A stretch of DNA of 64,000 nucleotides from an uncultured Porphyromonas sp. (lineage in GTDB: Bacteria > Bacteroidota > Bacteroidia > Bacteroidales > Porphyromonadaceae). The stretch lies in NCBI RefSeq assembly GCF_938039215.1, contig NZ_CALHVI010000005.1, positions 1 to 64,000 on the forward strand, in the 5' to 3' direction. The notes under the pieces are model-generated. The model saw only the letters and a program-made list of their open reading frames with translations, did not search any database and was not told where the DNA came from. The position numbers and the translations under genes are program-made. Positions 42,305-51,920 of the stretch are shown in pieces; position 1 is the stretch's first letter; each line of letters begins with the position of its first letter.

Positions 42305-44239
42305 TTACTTCTTCTTAGCCCAGTAGATGGGGGTGAAGACCTTATCCTCGCCACCGAGAGCCTTGACAGCAGTCTCGTGTCCCTGCTTGTTGCCACTAGC
42401 GATATTGCTAGGCAGAGGGATGCGCTGAGGGAAGAAGTCAATGGAGACCGTCTCGAAGTTGCTCGAGGAGAGCTGAGGCATATTGTCCAGAGGCTTCTCT
42501 ACAGCAGGTGTTTCGAAGAAGGGGAGGCCAAGGCGACGGAAGTCATTCCAAGTCTCCAGTGGTAGCCAAGGAGTATTGGCGATGAACTTCTGCGTGATGA
42601 TCTTCGTTAGATGGTCATTCATAGCCTTGGTATAGAGACGGCTCTTCATCTCTGGGTAGCGGTAGGTATAGTTACCCTTTGCCTTCGTATAGCCGTCGGT
42701 GTACGTCATCTCCACCGTAGCATTGGGCTCTGCGGTATGATCCCAAGCGACGGAGGTACCTACACGGTTGTAGTCGGTAGACGCTAGGTATTCGCTGACG
42801 AAGCCTGCACCGTGGTAGGCGAAGCTTGCCTTCACACCAGCCTCGTAGGCATTCTTAGCGGACATAGGGACATGCCAGCCACGGATGGAAGCTTCGGCTA
42901 GGAGGAAGTACGTCTCCCATTCTGCGAAGAAGATACGCTTGCTCTTGCTGTTGCGGTACTTGTTCGCTAGGCGAGGCATGGTACCGACCTGCAGCAGGTC
43001 ATTGATAGCACTGAGCGTACCCCAGGAGCCACTGACCCAAGTGTTCCAAGTGAATCGAGTATCGATCTTCTCGAGCTCCTGATCACTTTCGCCGACCTTC
43101 TTGAGGCTATACTCTGTCTTCTTAGCTGCATCAGGTGCCCAAGATGGGTAGAAGCAGAATTCAGAGTTGAGCGTATCGCCCGTGATGATGAAGGTCTTGT
43201 AGGCACGAGGGTCGATCGTGTTAGGAAGCCCATCGAAGTAGAAGCCTCGAGAGGGGTCTGTCGTGGTCAGAGGGAAGTGGGACTGGTAGCGAATACCGAG
43301 GTAGTTAGCAGCCTTGATGTGCTTCTTGTAGCGCTCTTCGGGGAGCTGCTTCTCTGAAGTGACACCCCCGAGACCGAGCACGAGGTTGTTGTACGTCGGA
43401 GAGATCATCTGATGATTCCACTGACGGCTCATGACACCTGTGAGGTCATCCCAGCCGTCCTTTTCTTGGATCTCAAGGCGATCACTAGCCTGGAGGATAC
43501 CACCAGCGGCAGCTGCTTCCTCGAAGTTCGACTTAGCAATATCTGGGTCTACCTCAGAGAGGCGCATAGCTAGACGCATACGGAGCGAGTTAGCGAAGGC
43601 GCGCCACTTAGCTGCATTGTAGCTGTAGGCATAGTCTAGAGAGGTGACTTGAGACTGATCCGAAGGCTTGGGCGAAGGAGAAGTCTTGAGCGTCTCGGAG
43701 GCTTCCTTCAGCTCCTTGAGCATGAAGGTGTAGGCCTCCTTAGCTCCTACATAGGTAGGATTGTTCCCCAGATAGCCATCGATAGCTACGACACCAAACA
43801 TATCGCAGATCTCAGAGAGCTGGTAGGCACGCCAGATACGAGCTGCTGAGAGGATGGTGCTCTCGAAGGGGCGAGCAGAGCCATCCTTGATGCGCTCTTC
43901 TGCTAGGCGGATAGCTTCATAGAGAGGCTTGAGCCCTTGGGTAGCCGCGCGGCTGTAGTAGTCGCAGCTCCAGCCATCATTGTATCCCCCGAGGGAGAGA
44001 CCACCAGAGCGATGCTGGTGTCCCCCTGTCTTCCAGTAGAGGACGAAGGCACGCTCAGCCACGTGAGGATTGAGCTGAGCAGCCATGATCCCACGGTTGA
44101 TGAGGTATTCGGGTAGGACTTGCTCTCTATCGGCTGCCACGGGGTTGTTGTTGACATCATCGAAGTCTCGGCAGGAGGTAGATAGGCTGAGCATAGCACA
44201 AGAGGCTAGACCCGCCAGGAGCATATTCTTCTTATTCAT
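42305..44239 (-). CDS. SusD/RagB-family outer-membrane lipoprotein
   Basis: A 644-residue lipoprotein (lipobox LSTSC, Cys at about residue 23) of the SusD-like (RagB-type) superfamily, in the longer subgroup with an FDDVNNNP segment just after the Cys. The N-terminal half is TPR-like and helical (LKPLYEAIRLAEERI, IWRAYQLSEICDMFG), and the C-terminal half forms the loop-rich ligand-binding face. In SusCD pairs this protein caps the TonB-dependent pore. It starts 23 bases after susC, in the usual susC-susD order. Peptide or glycan substrates are both possible; no enzymes of a polysaccharide locus lie nearby. Confidence 0.92.
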   Translation of the reverse strand: MNKKNMLLAGLASCAMLSLSTSCRDFDDVNNNPVAADREQVLPEYLINRGIMAAQLNPHVAERAFVLYWKTGGHQHRSGGLSLGGYNDGWSCDYYSRAATQGLKPLYEAIRLAEERIKDGSARPFESTILSAARIWRAYQLSEICDMFGVVAIDGYLGNNPTYVGAKEAYTFMLKELKEASETLKTSPSPKPSDQSQVTSLDYAYSYNAAKWRAFANSLRMRLAMRLSEVDPDIAKSNFEEAAAAGGILQASDRLEIQEKDGWDDLTGVMSRQWNHQMISPTYNNLVLGLGGVTSEKQLPEERYKKHIKAANYLGIRYQSHFPLTTTDPSRGFYFDGLPNTIDPRAYKTFIITGDTLNSEFCFYPSWAPDAAKKTEYSLKKVGESDQELEKIDTRFTWNTWVSGSWGTLSAINDLLQVGTMPRLANKYRNSKSKRIFFAEWETYFLLAEASIRGWHVPMSAKNAYEAGVKASFAYHGAGFVSEYLASTDYNRVGTSVAWDHTAEPNATVEMTYTDGYTKAKGNYTYRYPEMKSRLYTKAMNDHLTKIITQKFIANTPWLPLETWNDFRRLGLPFFETPAVEKPLDNMPQLSSSNFETVSIDFFPQRIPLPSNIASGNKQGHETAVKALGGEDKVFTPIYWAKKK

Positions 44240-44262
44240 GATCTATATGCGTATAAGGGCGG

Positions 44263-47200
44263 CTAGAAGCCAAGCGTGATGTTGAAGAGGAAGGAGCGAG
44301 TCGTAGGAGATGAAGCGAATTCATACCCAGTAGCGTTCGATCCAGTAGCGAAGACGGACTCAGGGTCTACACCGTTCATGTAGCTCTTGATCATCCAGAC
44401 ATTGTTGCAGGAGAAGCCTAGCTTAGCTCTGGTGATAGGGGTCTTCTTCAGCAGGCTCTGTGGGAGCGTGTAGCTGAGAGCGATGTTGCGCAGACGGACG
44501 TTGGTAGCATCGAAGATATTGGCTTCGTTGATCCCGAGGTTACCGCTACGCCCAGAGATAGCACCCCAGTAGTCCTCAGGAGTGACTTCGGTCGTGTTCT
44601 TCTCATAGACTTTCTTCCCACCTACGTTCTTCTCGATGGCACCATCGACGACGAACTTCTTACGCCCGTTGACCGCCGTGTTGGCAGACGAACCGTTGGC
44701 TTGGAGGGCGTGGTTCGTCCCAGAGAACATCTTACCGCCAATGCGAGCATCGATGAGGAAGCTCAGGTCAAAGCCTGCGAAGGAGAAGGTGTTGGTAAGC
44801 CCTGCTAGTAGGTCGGGCTGCTGATCACCGAGCTTCTTCCTTTCGCCAGCTATAGGCAGACCGTCGGCATCGGTGATGATCTTACCGTAGAGGGGGCTTG
44901 AGGGATCTTCGACACGCTTGAAGGTCGAGCCCCAGATTTCCCCGTACTTACCACCTTCGCGAGCTAGGATCTGGAAGTTGTCATAGGTACCGAGGTCGTA
45001 CTCTGTGACGGGCGAATCCTGTCCGTTGCCTTGGTAGAGCTTGATGATGCGGTTCTCGTTGTGGGAGAGGTTGAGCTGAGCGTTCCACTTGAAGGCTTCA
45101 CTGCGGAGGATGTCAGCGTTGATCATGAGTTCGAAGCCCTCGTTCTGGATGTCCCCAGCGTTGATGATCTTCGCATCGTAGCCGCTGGCAGGGTCCATAG
45201 GCAGGCGGATGAGCTGGTTCGTCGCATTGCTACGATACCAAGCGAAGTCGAAGCCCAGACGGTTGTCGAAGAGTCGGAGCTCCAAGCCCACTTCACGAGA
45301 CTTGATGAGCTCGCTGCGGACCTTGTCGCTGTAGAGGGTGTTATCGACATTGGCCATCGTCCCACCGTTGGGATCCTTCTCGATCTTGTAGGTACTGTAG
45401 AGCTGATAGGGCTCGAGGTCATTACCTACCTGTGCGATCGAAGCTCTGACCTTGGCGAAGGAGATCCACTCGGGGAGCTCGATGTCCTGCTTGCGTAGGA
45501 GGTCGGTGATGACGAGCGAAGAGCTCAGCGAAGGATAGAGGAAGGAGCGGTTGGCCTTAGCTAGTGAGGAAGACCAGTCATTGCGCAGCGTCCCATCGAC
45601 GAAGAAGTAGCCATCCCAGTTGAGCTGCATCGTCCCGTAGAGGGAGTTGATCTTCTTGTGACTGAAGGTCTCTACGTTGTCGGGCTTATTGATCCCATTG
45701 GTCAAGGAGAAGAGGTCAGGGATGATGAGCTGACCGACACTAGCTTTGAGGCCATGGTGTTTGCGCTCCATGAGGTTACCCCCGATAGAGGCAGATGCTC
45801 CGAGCTTACCGAAGAGGTTATCCTTGTGCGCTGATACGAGGAAGCTGTAGTTATTCTCGTAGAACTTGATCTGCTCCGTCTCGTACTTACCTCCACCGCC
45901 TACGATAGGAGAGCCCGAGTAGGTCTTACGCTCGATGCGGGTGGAGTACTGGTCAGAGCCAAAGCGGAGCTCGGCATTGAGCCAGTCGGTGATCTTGTAC
46001 TTCAGAGCAGCACTGAGTAGGAATCGGTCACGGGTATCGTTGTTGAGGTTATACTTACTTGCCCAGTAGGGGTTCACTTGGCTACCGACACCATACCAGC
46101 GCATGGCACCCTGAGGGGTACGAGCGTCTGAGAAGTCTCGGATATCCATACTACGGGGTAGGGAATACATGGTATAGAAGGCATTCGAAGCATTGCGCCC
46201 ATTGAGAGGACGGTTCTGCACGAAGGAGCGGATGTACTGCACCTTGGTGTCGGTGCTCCAGCGATCACTGGGGCCGAACTTGGTCGTAGCACGCAGCGTC
46301 ATGTTCGTACGCCCGAGCGAAGAGCCTGGGATGTGGCTCTGATTGTCGGTGCGCGTCACGGACGAATAGATCGAGGTGCGATCGTACATCTGAGAGAAGG
46401 CGAGGTTCTCGGTGAGGTCTACCCCTGAGCGGAAGTAGTTGGCGACATTGTCAAAGGCCTGCATGCGAGCCTTCGTGCCGTCCCACTTCGTGTACTCTTG
46501 TCCTTCGATGCGGGGACCCCAGCTGGTGGAGACATTGTCCTTGTAGGCCCCTTCGGTACCTTGACCGAATTCGCTCTGGAGCTTGGGGCTCATGAAGAGA
46601 CGTTCGATACCTACCGAGGAGGAGAAGGTGACACCGAGGCCCTTGTTCTTGCGCCCGCTCTTGGTGATGATCTGGATGACACCATTACCGGCACGTGAGC
46701 CGTAGAGGGCAGCAGCAGAAGCACCCTTGAGCACGGTCATGCTCTCGATATCGTCGGCATTGATGTCGGAGAGACCGTTACCCATATCGGATGAGGGGTT
46801 CCAGAAGTCGTTGTTGGTAGTACCGGTGGTGTTGTCCAAGGGGACACCGTCGACGACGATCAGAGGCTGGTTGCTCCCTGAGAGCGAGCTACTCCCACGG
46901 AGGACGATCTTGGAGGAGGAGCCGGGGCCGCTGGATCCCTTGATGATCTGGATCCCGGAGACCTTACCGGAGAGAGCGTTGGTGATGTTGGGTTCGCGTA
47001 CAGCCATGAGCTGATCGCCCTTGACTTCTTGCATGGCATAGCCTAAGGCTTTACGTTCGCGGCGTATCCCTAGGGCGGTGACGACGACACCACTGAGCTG
47101 GGTAGCTGTGTCCTCTAGTACTACTTCGAGGGCAGCGCCTGTCCAGCGAAGAGTTTGGCTTTTATAGCCGACGCAGGAGATGGTGACTTCGGATCCTAGC

Positions 47201-47454
47201 TTAATGCCTTTGAGGGAGAAGTGACCCTTAGGATCGGTAAGTACGCCCTTGCCTACGCCCTTGACGAGGACCGAGGCCCCGATGATGGGTTCGCCCTTGG
47301 AGTCCTTGACGGTCCCTGTGAGGGCACTCGTCTGCTGAGCTTGTGCCTCGACTCGAGGAGCCTGTGCTTCCGAAGCGCTGGCCTCAGTAGAGGCGAATCC
47401 AGGTAGCAAACTCCCTAGGAGGAGTAGACTACTGACAGTCTTCATTCGTTTCAT
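44263..47454 (-). CDS. SusC/RagA-family TonB-linked outer-membrane protein
   Basis: A 1063-residue TonB-dependent transporter. After the signal peptide comes a carboxypeptidase-regulatory-like domain (SALTGTVKDSKGEPIIGASV, then KGHFSLKGI and VTISCVGYKSQTL, about residues 43-105). Next is the plug with the SusC-type signature LSGVVVTALGIRRERKALGY (about 119-138) and GSRAGNGVIQIITKSG, then the beta-barrel ending in a terminal aromatic (FNITLGF). It imports an unknown ligand using TonB energy, with the SusD partner directly downstream. Confidence 0.95.
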   Translation of the reverse strand: MKRMKTVSSLLLLGSLLPGFASTEASASEAQAPRVEAQAQQTSALTGTVKDSKGEPIIGASVLVKGVGKGVLTDPKGHFSLKGIKLGSEVTISCVGYKSQTLRWTGAALEVVLEDTATQLSGVVVTALGIRRERKALGYAMQEVKGDQLMAVREPNITNALSGKVSGIQIIKGSSGPGSSSKIVLRGSSSLSGSNQPLIVVDGVPLDNTTGTTNNDFWNPSSDMGNGLSDINADDIESMTVLKGASAAALYGSRAGNGVIQIITKSGRKNKGLGVTFSSSVGIERLFMSPKLQSEFGQGTEGAYKDNVSTSWGPRIEGQEYTKWDGTKARMQAFDNVANYFRSGVDLTENLAFSQMYDRTSIYSSVTRTDNQSHIPGSSLGRTNMTLRATTKFGPSDRWSTDTKVQYIRSFVQNRPLNGRNASNAFYTMYSLPRSMDIRDFSDARTPQGAMRWYGVGSQVNPYWASKYNLNNDTRDRFLLSAALKYKITDWLNAELRFGSDQYSTRIERKTYSGSPIVGGGGKYETEQIKFYENNYSFLVSAHKDNLFGKLGASASIGGNLMERKHHGLKASVGQLIIPDLFSLTNGINKPDNVETFSHKKINSLYGTMQLNWDGYFFVDGTLRNDWSSSLAKANRSFLYPSLSSSLVITDLLRKQDIELPEWISFAKVRASIAQVGNDLEPYQLYSTYKIEKDPNGGTMANVDNTLYSDKVRSELIKSREVGLELRLFDNRLGFDFAWYRSNATNQLIRLPMDPASGYDAKIINAGDIQNEGFELMINADILRSEAFKWNAQLNLSHNENRIIKLYQGNGQDSPVTEYDLGTYDNFQILAREGGKYGEIWGSTFKRVEDPSSPLYGKIITDADGLPIAGERKKLGDQQPDLLAGLTNTFSFAGFDLSFLIDARIGGKMFSGTNHALQANGSSANTAVNGRKKFVVDGAIEKNVGGKKVYEKNTTEVTPEDYWGAISGRSGNLGINEANIFDATNVRLRNIALSYTLPQSLLKKTPITRAKLGFSCNNVWMIKSYMNGVDPESVFATGSNATGYEFASSPTTRSFLFNITLGF

Positions 47455-47820
47455 AGGTTTGTATTTAGTTAGTGATAAAGGGGTGTATAAAGGTAGGTAT
47501 TTCTTTCACTCAAAGGAGGGGCTAAGTGCCTATCTCTTAAAAATTTATATAAAATAACATTTACACTTCACTTGGGATGAAAAGAAGGCTTTTCTTTTTC
47601 TTTCTTTTTACCTCCGAAGAGTAATATAATGTAGCGAGATAAGTGCCGAGATGTAGTCCGCTCTGGAGTGTCTCCGAGACAATGGCTAGAGCAGGCTAAG
47701 AAGTACACCTATATAAATAAGCTCCGAGCAATGTATTCAGCGATACATTGCTCGGTGCTTATTCTTTGGAGGTGCTATAGAGCACCTGACTCATAATCAG
47801 GGAGTCCTACTTCCTCAGCG
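47455..47820. other. AT-rich leader upstream of susC
   Basis: No gene is seen. The region has AT-rich runs, including a T/A tract near 47540-47620, and near the susC start a weak TACCTTTA box on the minus strand at about 47487. The hairpin at 47719-47760 lies next to the end of the phosphoethanolamine transferase gene. Confidence 0.5.
47719..47760 (-). terminator. Hairpin terminator after the phosphoethanolamine transferase gene
   Basis: CCGAGCAATGTAT (from about 47723) pairs with ATACATTGCTCGG across a short loop, with flanking AAGC/GCTT extending the stem. It lies about 60 bases beyond the stop of the minus-strand gene. Confidence 0.75.
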
Positions 47821-49551
47821 CTAGCGGCAGGGGCGGGGAGTGATCTTCAGTCCCTTCTCCTTGAAGAGCCGTAGGTCCTCCTCATGCAGGTCTAGATCCT
47901 CGATGGGCACGCACTCGTAGCGGTCATTGAGGTAGAAGCGTGTCCCCCCACGGAACTTAGAGCTGACGAGCGAATGCTGATCGTCTCGGTAGGGTGTACG
48001 GATGCCTGCTAGCTCCAGCAGGGTATGGAAGACGGCATTGGAGGAGATGGCTTCTCGCTCGTTGGCTCGTGCCGAGGCGAAGAGCTGGGGGTGAGCCTCT
48101 CTCCAGCGGTCTGAGCTCCATAGGAGGAGGGGGATGTGTAGCTGGTAGTAGGAGACATCGGGCGATGAGTGCAAGAAGCGCTCCCGATCATCGTCGAAGA
48201 CATCTTCGCCGTGGTCGGAGATATAGAGCATAGATGCTGCTCGGTCGCCAGAGTCCAGCATTTGGATCACCGAGGCGACGAACTTATCCGTCTGTCGGAT
48301 CGCATTGTCATAAGCATTGCGGAGCATGAGGCTGTCGGCCTTCGAGCCCGAATAGCGCTGGTTGATGGGGAAGAAGTTCTCTTCCTCGGGGTAGCGATCA
48401 CGATAGCTGAAGTGGCTGCCGTAGGTGTGGAGTACGACGAAGAGCTTAGGGTGATCACTGGCGAGCAGGCGACCCAGATAGGGCAGCATATCGGAGTCGT
48501 AGAGTCGGCGCTTGGTCTTGCGGAGCTCCTTGCGTATGGGGTGATGCTCGTCGCCCTGCATGGCGAAGAAATCCACATAGCTGTGGTTCCCTGGCTGGTT
48601 GGTGATGTAGGCGGTGTAGAAGCCTGCTTCACGGAAGGCAGCGAGGATGCCCTTCACCCGTGGCAGTTCGTCTGGGGTAGAAGCGCTGACATGGGAGAGG
48701 ATGATGGGGATGCTCTTGTAGGTCGTATTGGACTGGGTGAGCACGTCTGAGAAGGCAATGAGACTGCTCTTGTCCAGACTGTCGAGCCGAGGGGTCGTGG
48801 GGCGAGGATAGCCGTAGAGGCTCCAGCTATGGGCACGGGAGGTCTCGCCGAGGATGAGGACGTAGACCTCACGCTCCTCTGCTGGGCGCTCCGACTGGGC
48901 ACGGAAGGTGAAGTCTTCGCTCGTCTGGTCGTAGTGGAGGACTTGATGAAGCTTCTTCGTCGCCAGATACATATTGTAGAAGACGCTCATGGGATAGACC
49001 TCTGCCCGCAGGTGTAGATAGGGGAAGCGTCTCTTAGCCCCGATGTAGGTAGGTAGGGCGATGAGGAGGCAGAGGAGGGCGATGAGTCCTGTACGTCGGC
49101 GGAAGCGAGGGGTGAGGCTTCTGCGGTCACGAGCCGAGAGCCAGGCTAGGACGAAGGTCAGGAGGTAGAGCCCGCCGACACCGATGATGGGCCAGAGGAT
49201 GTTGGAGAGTAGCTCTCCAGCTTCGTCGGGCTCTGAGGTGAAGAGATTGAGGATCATGTCCACGGCGACTACCGAGCCACTGAAGATCGTCAGCAGTACC
49301 AGCTGGAAGGCATGCAGGAGGACGAGCACGCCCAGTCCCCAGTAGATGCGTCCTGGTCGCTTAGCGATCAAGAGGAGAAGCATATAGAGGGGGAGCATCA
49401 AGAGGATGTTGAGCACACGGCCGATGGTCGGCTGCTGCATCACGATCGAGAGGATGATGTTCGGCAGGAGGAGGGCCAAGACGAAGATCCAGTAGTAGAA
49501 GCCTTGGCCTAAGGAGCGGATCATACTCCTAAGTCGGTCCCATAGCTGCAT
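47821..49551 (-). CDS. Phosphoethanolamine transferase (EptA-like)
   Basis: A 576-residue inner-membrane protein. About five membrane helices occupy the first 200 residues. The periplasmic sulfatase-fold catalytic domain begins with YVLILGETSRAHSWSLYGYP (near 229-248), in which the Thr of GETSRA is the expected nucleophile, and has YISDHGEDVF (near 444-453) as zinc-site residues. Enzymes of this type put phosphoethanolamine on lipid A and raise cationic-peptide resistance; lipid A is inferred as target here. It lies 47 bases downstream of rlmH on the same strand. Confidence 0.9.
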   Translation of the reverse strand: MQLWDRLRSMIRSLGQGFYYWIFVLALLLPNIILSIVMQQPTIGRVLNILLMLPLYMLLLLIAKRPGRIYWGLGVLVLLHAFQLVLLTIFSGSVVAVDMILNLFTSEPDEAGELLSNILWPIIGVGGLYLLTFVLAWLSARDRRSLTPRFRRRTGLIALLCLLIALPTYIGAKRRFPYLHLRAEVYPMSVFYNMYLATKKLHQVLHYDQTSEDFTFRAQSERPAEEREVYVLILGETSRAHSWSLYGYPRPTTPRLDSLDKSSLIAFSDVLTQSNTTYKSIPIILSHVSASTPDELPRVKGILAAFREAGFYTAYITNQPGNHSYVDFFAMQGDEHHPIRKELRKTKRRLYDSDMLPYLGRLLASDHPKLFVVLHTYGSHFSYRDRYPEEENFFPINQRYSGSKADSLMLRNAYDNAIRQTDKFVASVIQMLDSGDRAASMLYISDHGEDVFDDDRERFLHSSPDVSYYQLHIPLLLWSSDRWREAHPQLFASARANEREAISSNAVFHTLLELAGIRTPYRDDQHSLVSSKFRGGTRFYLNDRYECVPIEDLDLHEEDLRLFKEKGLKITPRPCR

Positions 49552-49598
49552 GGTGTGTCGGGGTCGAAGTAGTCAGTATCAGGGGCTAATAGAGAGCC

Positions 49599-50072
49599 TT
49601 ACTCATGGTGATAAGGCTCGCCACGGAGGATCGTCTGCGCTCGGTAGAGCTGCTCCACGGCGAAGAGGCGCACCATCTGGTGGGAGAAGGTCATCTGACT
49701 CAGGGAGACTCGGTCATTGGCTCGTGCATAGACCTCATCGGAGAAGCCGTAAGGCCCACCGATGACGAAGATCATCCTACGCTCCCCCGAGACCATCACC
49801 CGCTCGATGTAGGAGGCGAAGGCCGTGCTAGAGAACTCCCGTCCCCGCTCGTCGAAGAGTACCAGACGATCCGTAGGTGCCACGAGACGAAGGATCTCCG
49901 CTCCCTCGGCCTGCTTCTGGAGCTCGGGGGAGAGTTTGCTGGAGCGTCGTATGTCGGGGATGATCTGGAGGGTGAAGGGGAGGTAGTGGCGTAGGCGGTC
50001 GGCATAGAGCTTGGTGAGCTCTTCGATATGACGGCTGTCGGTCTTGCCTACGGCTAGGAGCATCAGGTGCAT
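49599..50072 (-). CDS. rlmH: 23S rRNA (pseudouridine1915-N3)-methyltransferase RlmH
   Basis: A 157-residue SPOUT-class methyltransferase of standard RlmH length, methylating pseudouridine 1915 of 23S rRNA in assembled ribosomes. The SAM-binding trefoil-knot segments are LVLFDERGREFSS (near 69-81), FVIGGPYGFSDEV (near 101-113) and the C-terminal LSQMTFSHQMVRLFAVEQLYRA (in two parts, near 123-144). Identification is firm. Confidence 0.95.
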   Translation of the reverse strand: MHLMLLAVGKTDSRHIEELTKLYADRLRHYLPFTLQIIPDIRRSSKLSPELQKQAEGAEILRLVAPTDRLVLFDERGREFSSTAFASYIERVMVSGERRMIFVIGGPYGFSDEVYARANDRVSLSQMTFSHQMVRLFAVEQLYRAQTILRGEPYHHE

Positions 50073-50139
50073 CAGCGAGCGTGGGGGATAGAGGGCCTAG
50101 GGGAGATAGAGTCAGATCTTCGAGGGTACACTCAAAGAA

Positions 50140-50187
50140 GACCCATTAGACTACGCTTTCACTCTGCTGTATGTAGTCTAATGGGTC
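50140..50187 (-). terminator. Hairpin terminator after the DUF3127 gene
   Basis: GACCCATTAGACTAC (50140-50154) pairs perfectly with GTAGTCTAATGGGTC (50173-50187), a 15-bp stem between the DUF3127 and rlmH genes. Confidence 0.8.
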
Positions 50188-50222
50188 ATACTTGACCGAG
50201 GGTAGCTCGAGCTACGCTTCGG

Positions 50223-50627
50223 CTAGAAGGGGAGGTCGTCGGCCGCCGTGGGGACTGTCGCTGCGGGTGCAGGAGCAGCAGCGACGGGCTGTGCTGCTAC
50301 GGGCGCTCCGAAGCCTGGGGCAGGAGCAGGAGCCGCTACGGGAGCACCAGGGAGCTGGACACCGTTGAGGACATTCCAAGCACGGACATCCGTGTACCAG
50401 CGTCCGTTGAACTCACGACTCTCGATGTCGATCGAGACGGTCACGTCTTGCCCCACCTGCATGGGGAACTTGTCGACATTGTCTCCGAAGAGGTTGAAGC
50501 AGACCTTGCGGGGGTACTGCGTGCCGAGGGTTTCGAGGATGTATTCCTGCTTTTTCCAGGGGTTACCGGCCTTGGAGACTCCTTCTTGAAGGGGGAGCAC
50601 TTGGACGATCTTTCCGATTAGTTCCAT
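50223..50627 (-). CDS. DUF3127 protein with SSB-like C-terminal tip
   Basis: A 134-residue protein conserved in Bacteroidetes. The N-terminal 80 or so residues (GKIVQVLPLQEGVSKAGN, KQEYILET, KVCFNLFG, VTVSIDIESREFNGRWYTDV) look like an OB-fold of the DUF3127 family. A Pro/Ala-rich low-complexity linker (about 92-128) follows, and the chain ends in DDLPF, very like the acidic DDIPF tip by which SSB recruits replication and repair proteins. This implies an SSB-like single-strand binding role, which is inference. It lies 32 bases beyond the end of trpS. Confidence 0.85.
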   Translation of the reverse strand: MELIGKIVQVLPLQEGVSKAGNPWKKQEYILETLGTQYPRKVCFNLFGDNVDKFPMQVGQDVTVSIDIESREFNGRWYTDVRAWNVLNGVQLPGAPVAAPAPAPGFGAPVAAQPVAAAPAPAATVPTAADDLPF

Positions 50628-50659
50628 CTGTATAGGATCTTATTATTTATGAGTCTGAT

Positions 50660-51649
50660 TTAGCGGGGGCGGAAGCCGATGATGTGGCGGATCTCTTCTA
50701 TGGTCTTGGCAGCGGATTCACGGGCCTTCTCGGCACCGATACGAGCCACACGGGAGAGGAGCTCCTTGTCCTCACGGATGTCGAGGATACGCTCACGGAT
50801 AGGGGCGCAGAAGGCATTGATATCTGCGGCGAGCTGCTTCTTCATGTCGCCGTAGCGGATAGCGCAGTCGTTGTAGAGCCCGTCGAAGTGCTGATAGACC
50901 TCTGGGGCAGAGACGATCTCCATGAGCGTGAAGAGATTCTGGATGGGCTCGGGCTTCTCGCTGTTGGGCTCCGTAGGACCTGCGTCGGTGACGGCACGCA
51001 TGACCTTCTTGCTGATGGTCTTCTCGTCGTCGATGAGGTAGATCGCATTGCCTTCGCTCTTACCCATCTTCCCTGAGCCGTCGAGCCCAGGCACCTTCAG
51101 TGCACGCTCCCCGAGGGAGAAGGACTGAGGTTCGGTGAAGAAGTCCACACCGTAGATCGTGTTGAAGCGACGGGCGAACTTACGTGCCATCTCCATATTC
51201 TGCTCTTGGTCCTTGCCCACGGGTACCTTGTCGCCCTTGTGCATGAGGATGTCTGCAGCCATGAGAGAGGGATAGGTCAGCAGACCAGCGTTGACGTTGT
51301 CGGGTTGCTGGCGAGCCTTGTCCTTGAAGGAGGTCGTACGCTCTAGTTCGCCCAGATAGGCGTTCATGTTGAGGTAGAGGTAGAGCTCGAGCACCTCACG
51401 TACATCACTCTGTACATAGATCGTGGCCTTCTCTGGGTCGATACCGCAGGCCAGATACTCTGCTAGGATCGTGTTGGTACTGCGGATGATATCGTCGGGA
51501 TGGGGATGTGTAGTGAGCGAATGCCAGTCAGCGATGAAGAAGAAGCACTTGTACTCCTCTTGCATCTGGATGAAGGCACGTACGGCACCGAAGTAATTTC
51601 CTAGGTGAAGGTTGCCTGTGGGGCGAATACCGCTAACTACTGTTTGCAT
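50660..51649 (-). CDS. trpS: Tryptophanyl-tRNA synthetase
   Basis: A 329-residue class I synthetase charging tRNA-Trp. The HIGH-type motif appears as NLHLGNYFGA (about 13-22), after the opening SGIRPTG (5-11). The KMSKS-type motif appears as KMGKSEGN (near 194-201). GKDQEQNMEMA (near 144-154) is also typical. Standard length. A near-consensus promoter box (TATCTTCG on the minus strand) lies at 51693-51700. Confidence 0.96.
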   Translation of the reverse strand: MQTVVSGIRPTGNLHLGNYFGAVRAFIQMQEEYKCFFFIADWHSLTTHPHPDDIIRSTNTILAEYLACGIDPEKATIYVQSDVREVLELYLYLNMNAYLGELERTTSFKDKARQQPDNVNAGLLTYPSLMAADILMHKGDKVPVGKDQEQNMEMARKFARRFNTIYGVDFFTEPQSFSLGERALKVPGLDGSGKMGKSEGNAIYLIDDEKTISKKVMRAVTDAGPTEPNSEKPEPIQNLFTLMEIVSAPEVYQHFDGLYNDCAIRYGDMKKQLAADINAFCAPIRERILDIREDKELLSRVARIGAEKARESAAKTIEEIRHIIGFRPR

Positions 51650-51692
51650 CTCGATCTAATATATAAAGGATTATACCACTATCTATTGACTT

Positions 51693-51700
51693 ACGAAGAT
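51693..51700 (-). promoter_or_regulatory. Probable -7 box for trpS
   Basis: CGAAGATA on + reads TATCTTCG on the minus strand, one base from TAnnTTTG, 44 bases before the trpS start. Confidence 0.45.
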
Positions 51701-51920
51701 AGGGAATAATTCAGACATGAGCCCCCAGCAAGCGGGCGGGGAAATCGCTCCCAAGGGGCACGGACTCCTCTCCCGTGGAGCTAGCCAGACAGACGAGCCT
51801 CCGCTAGGAGGCACGGGCTGTGCTCCCTCACTCTGCGAACTTCCCGAGATCGTCTCGCTCCGATCGATAGCTTAGCTCCTAGCTCGTCACCCTCGCTGCC
51901 TAGGAGCCGGCTTCTCCCGA

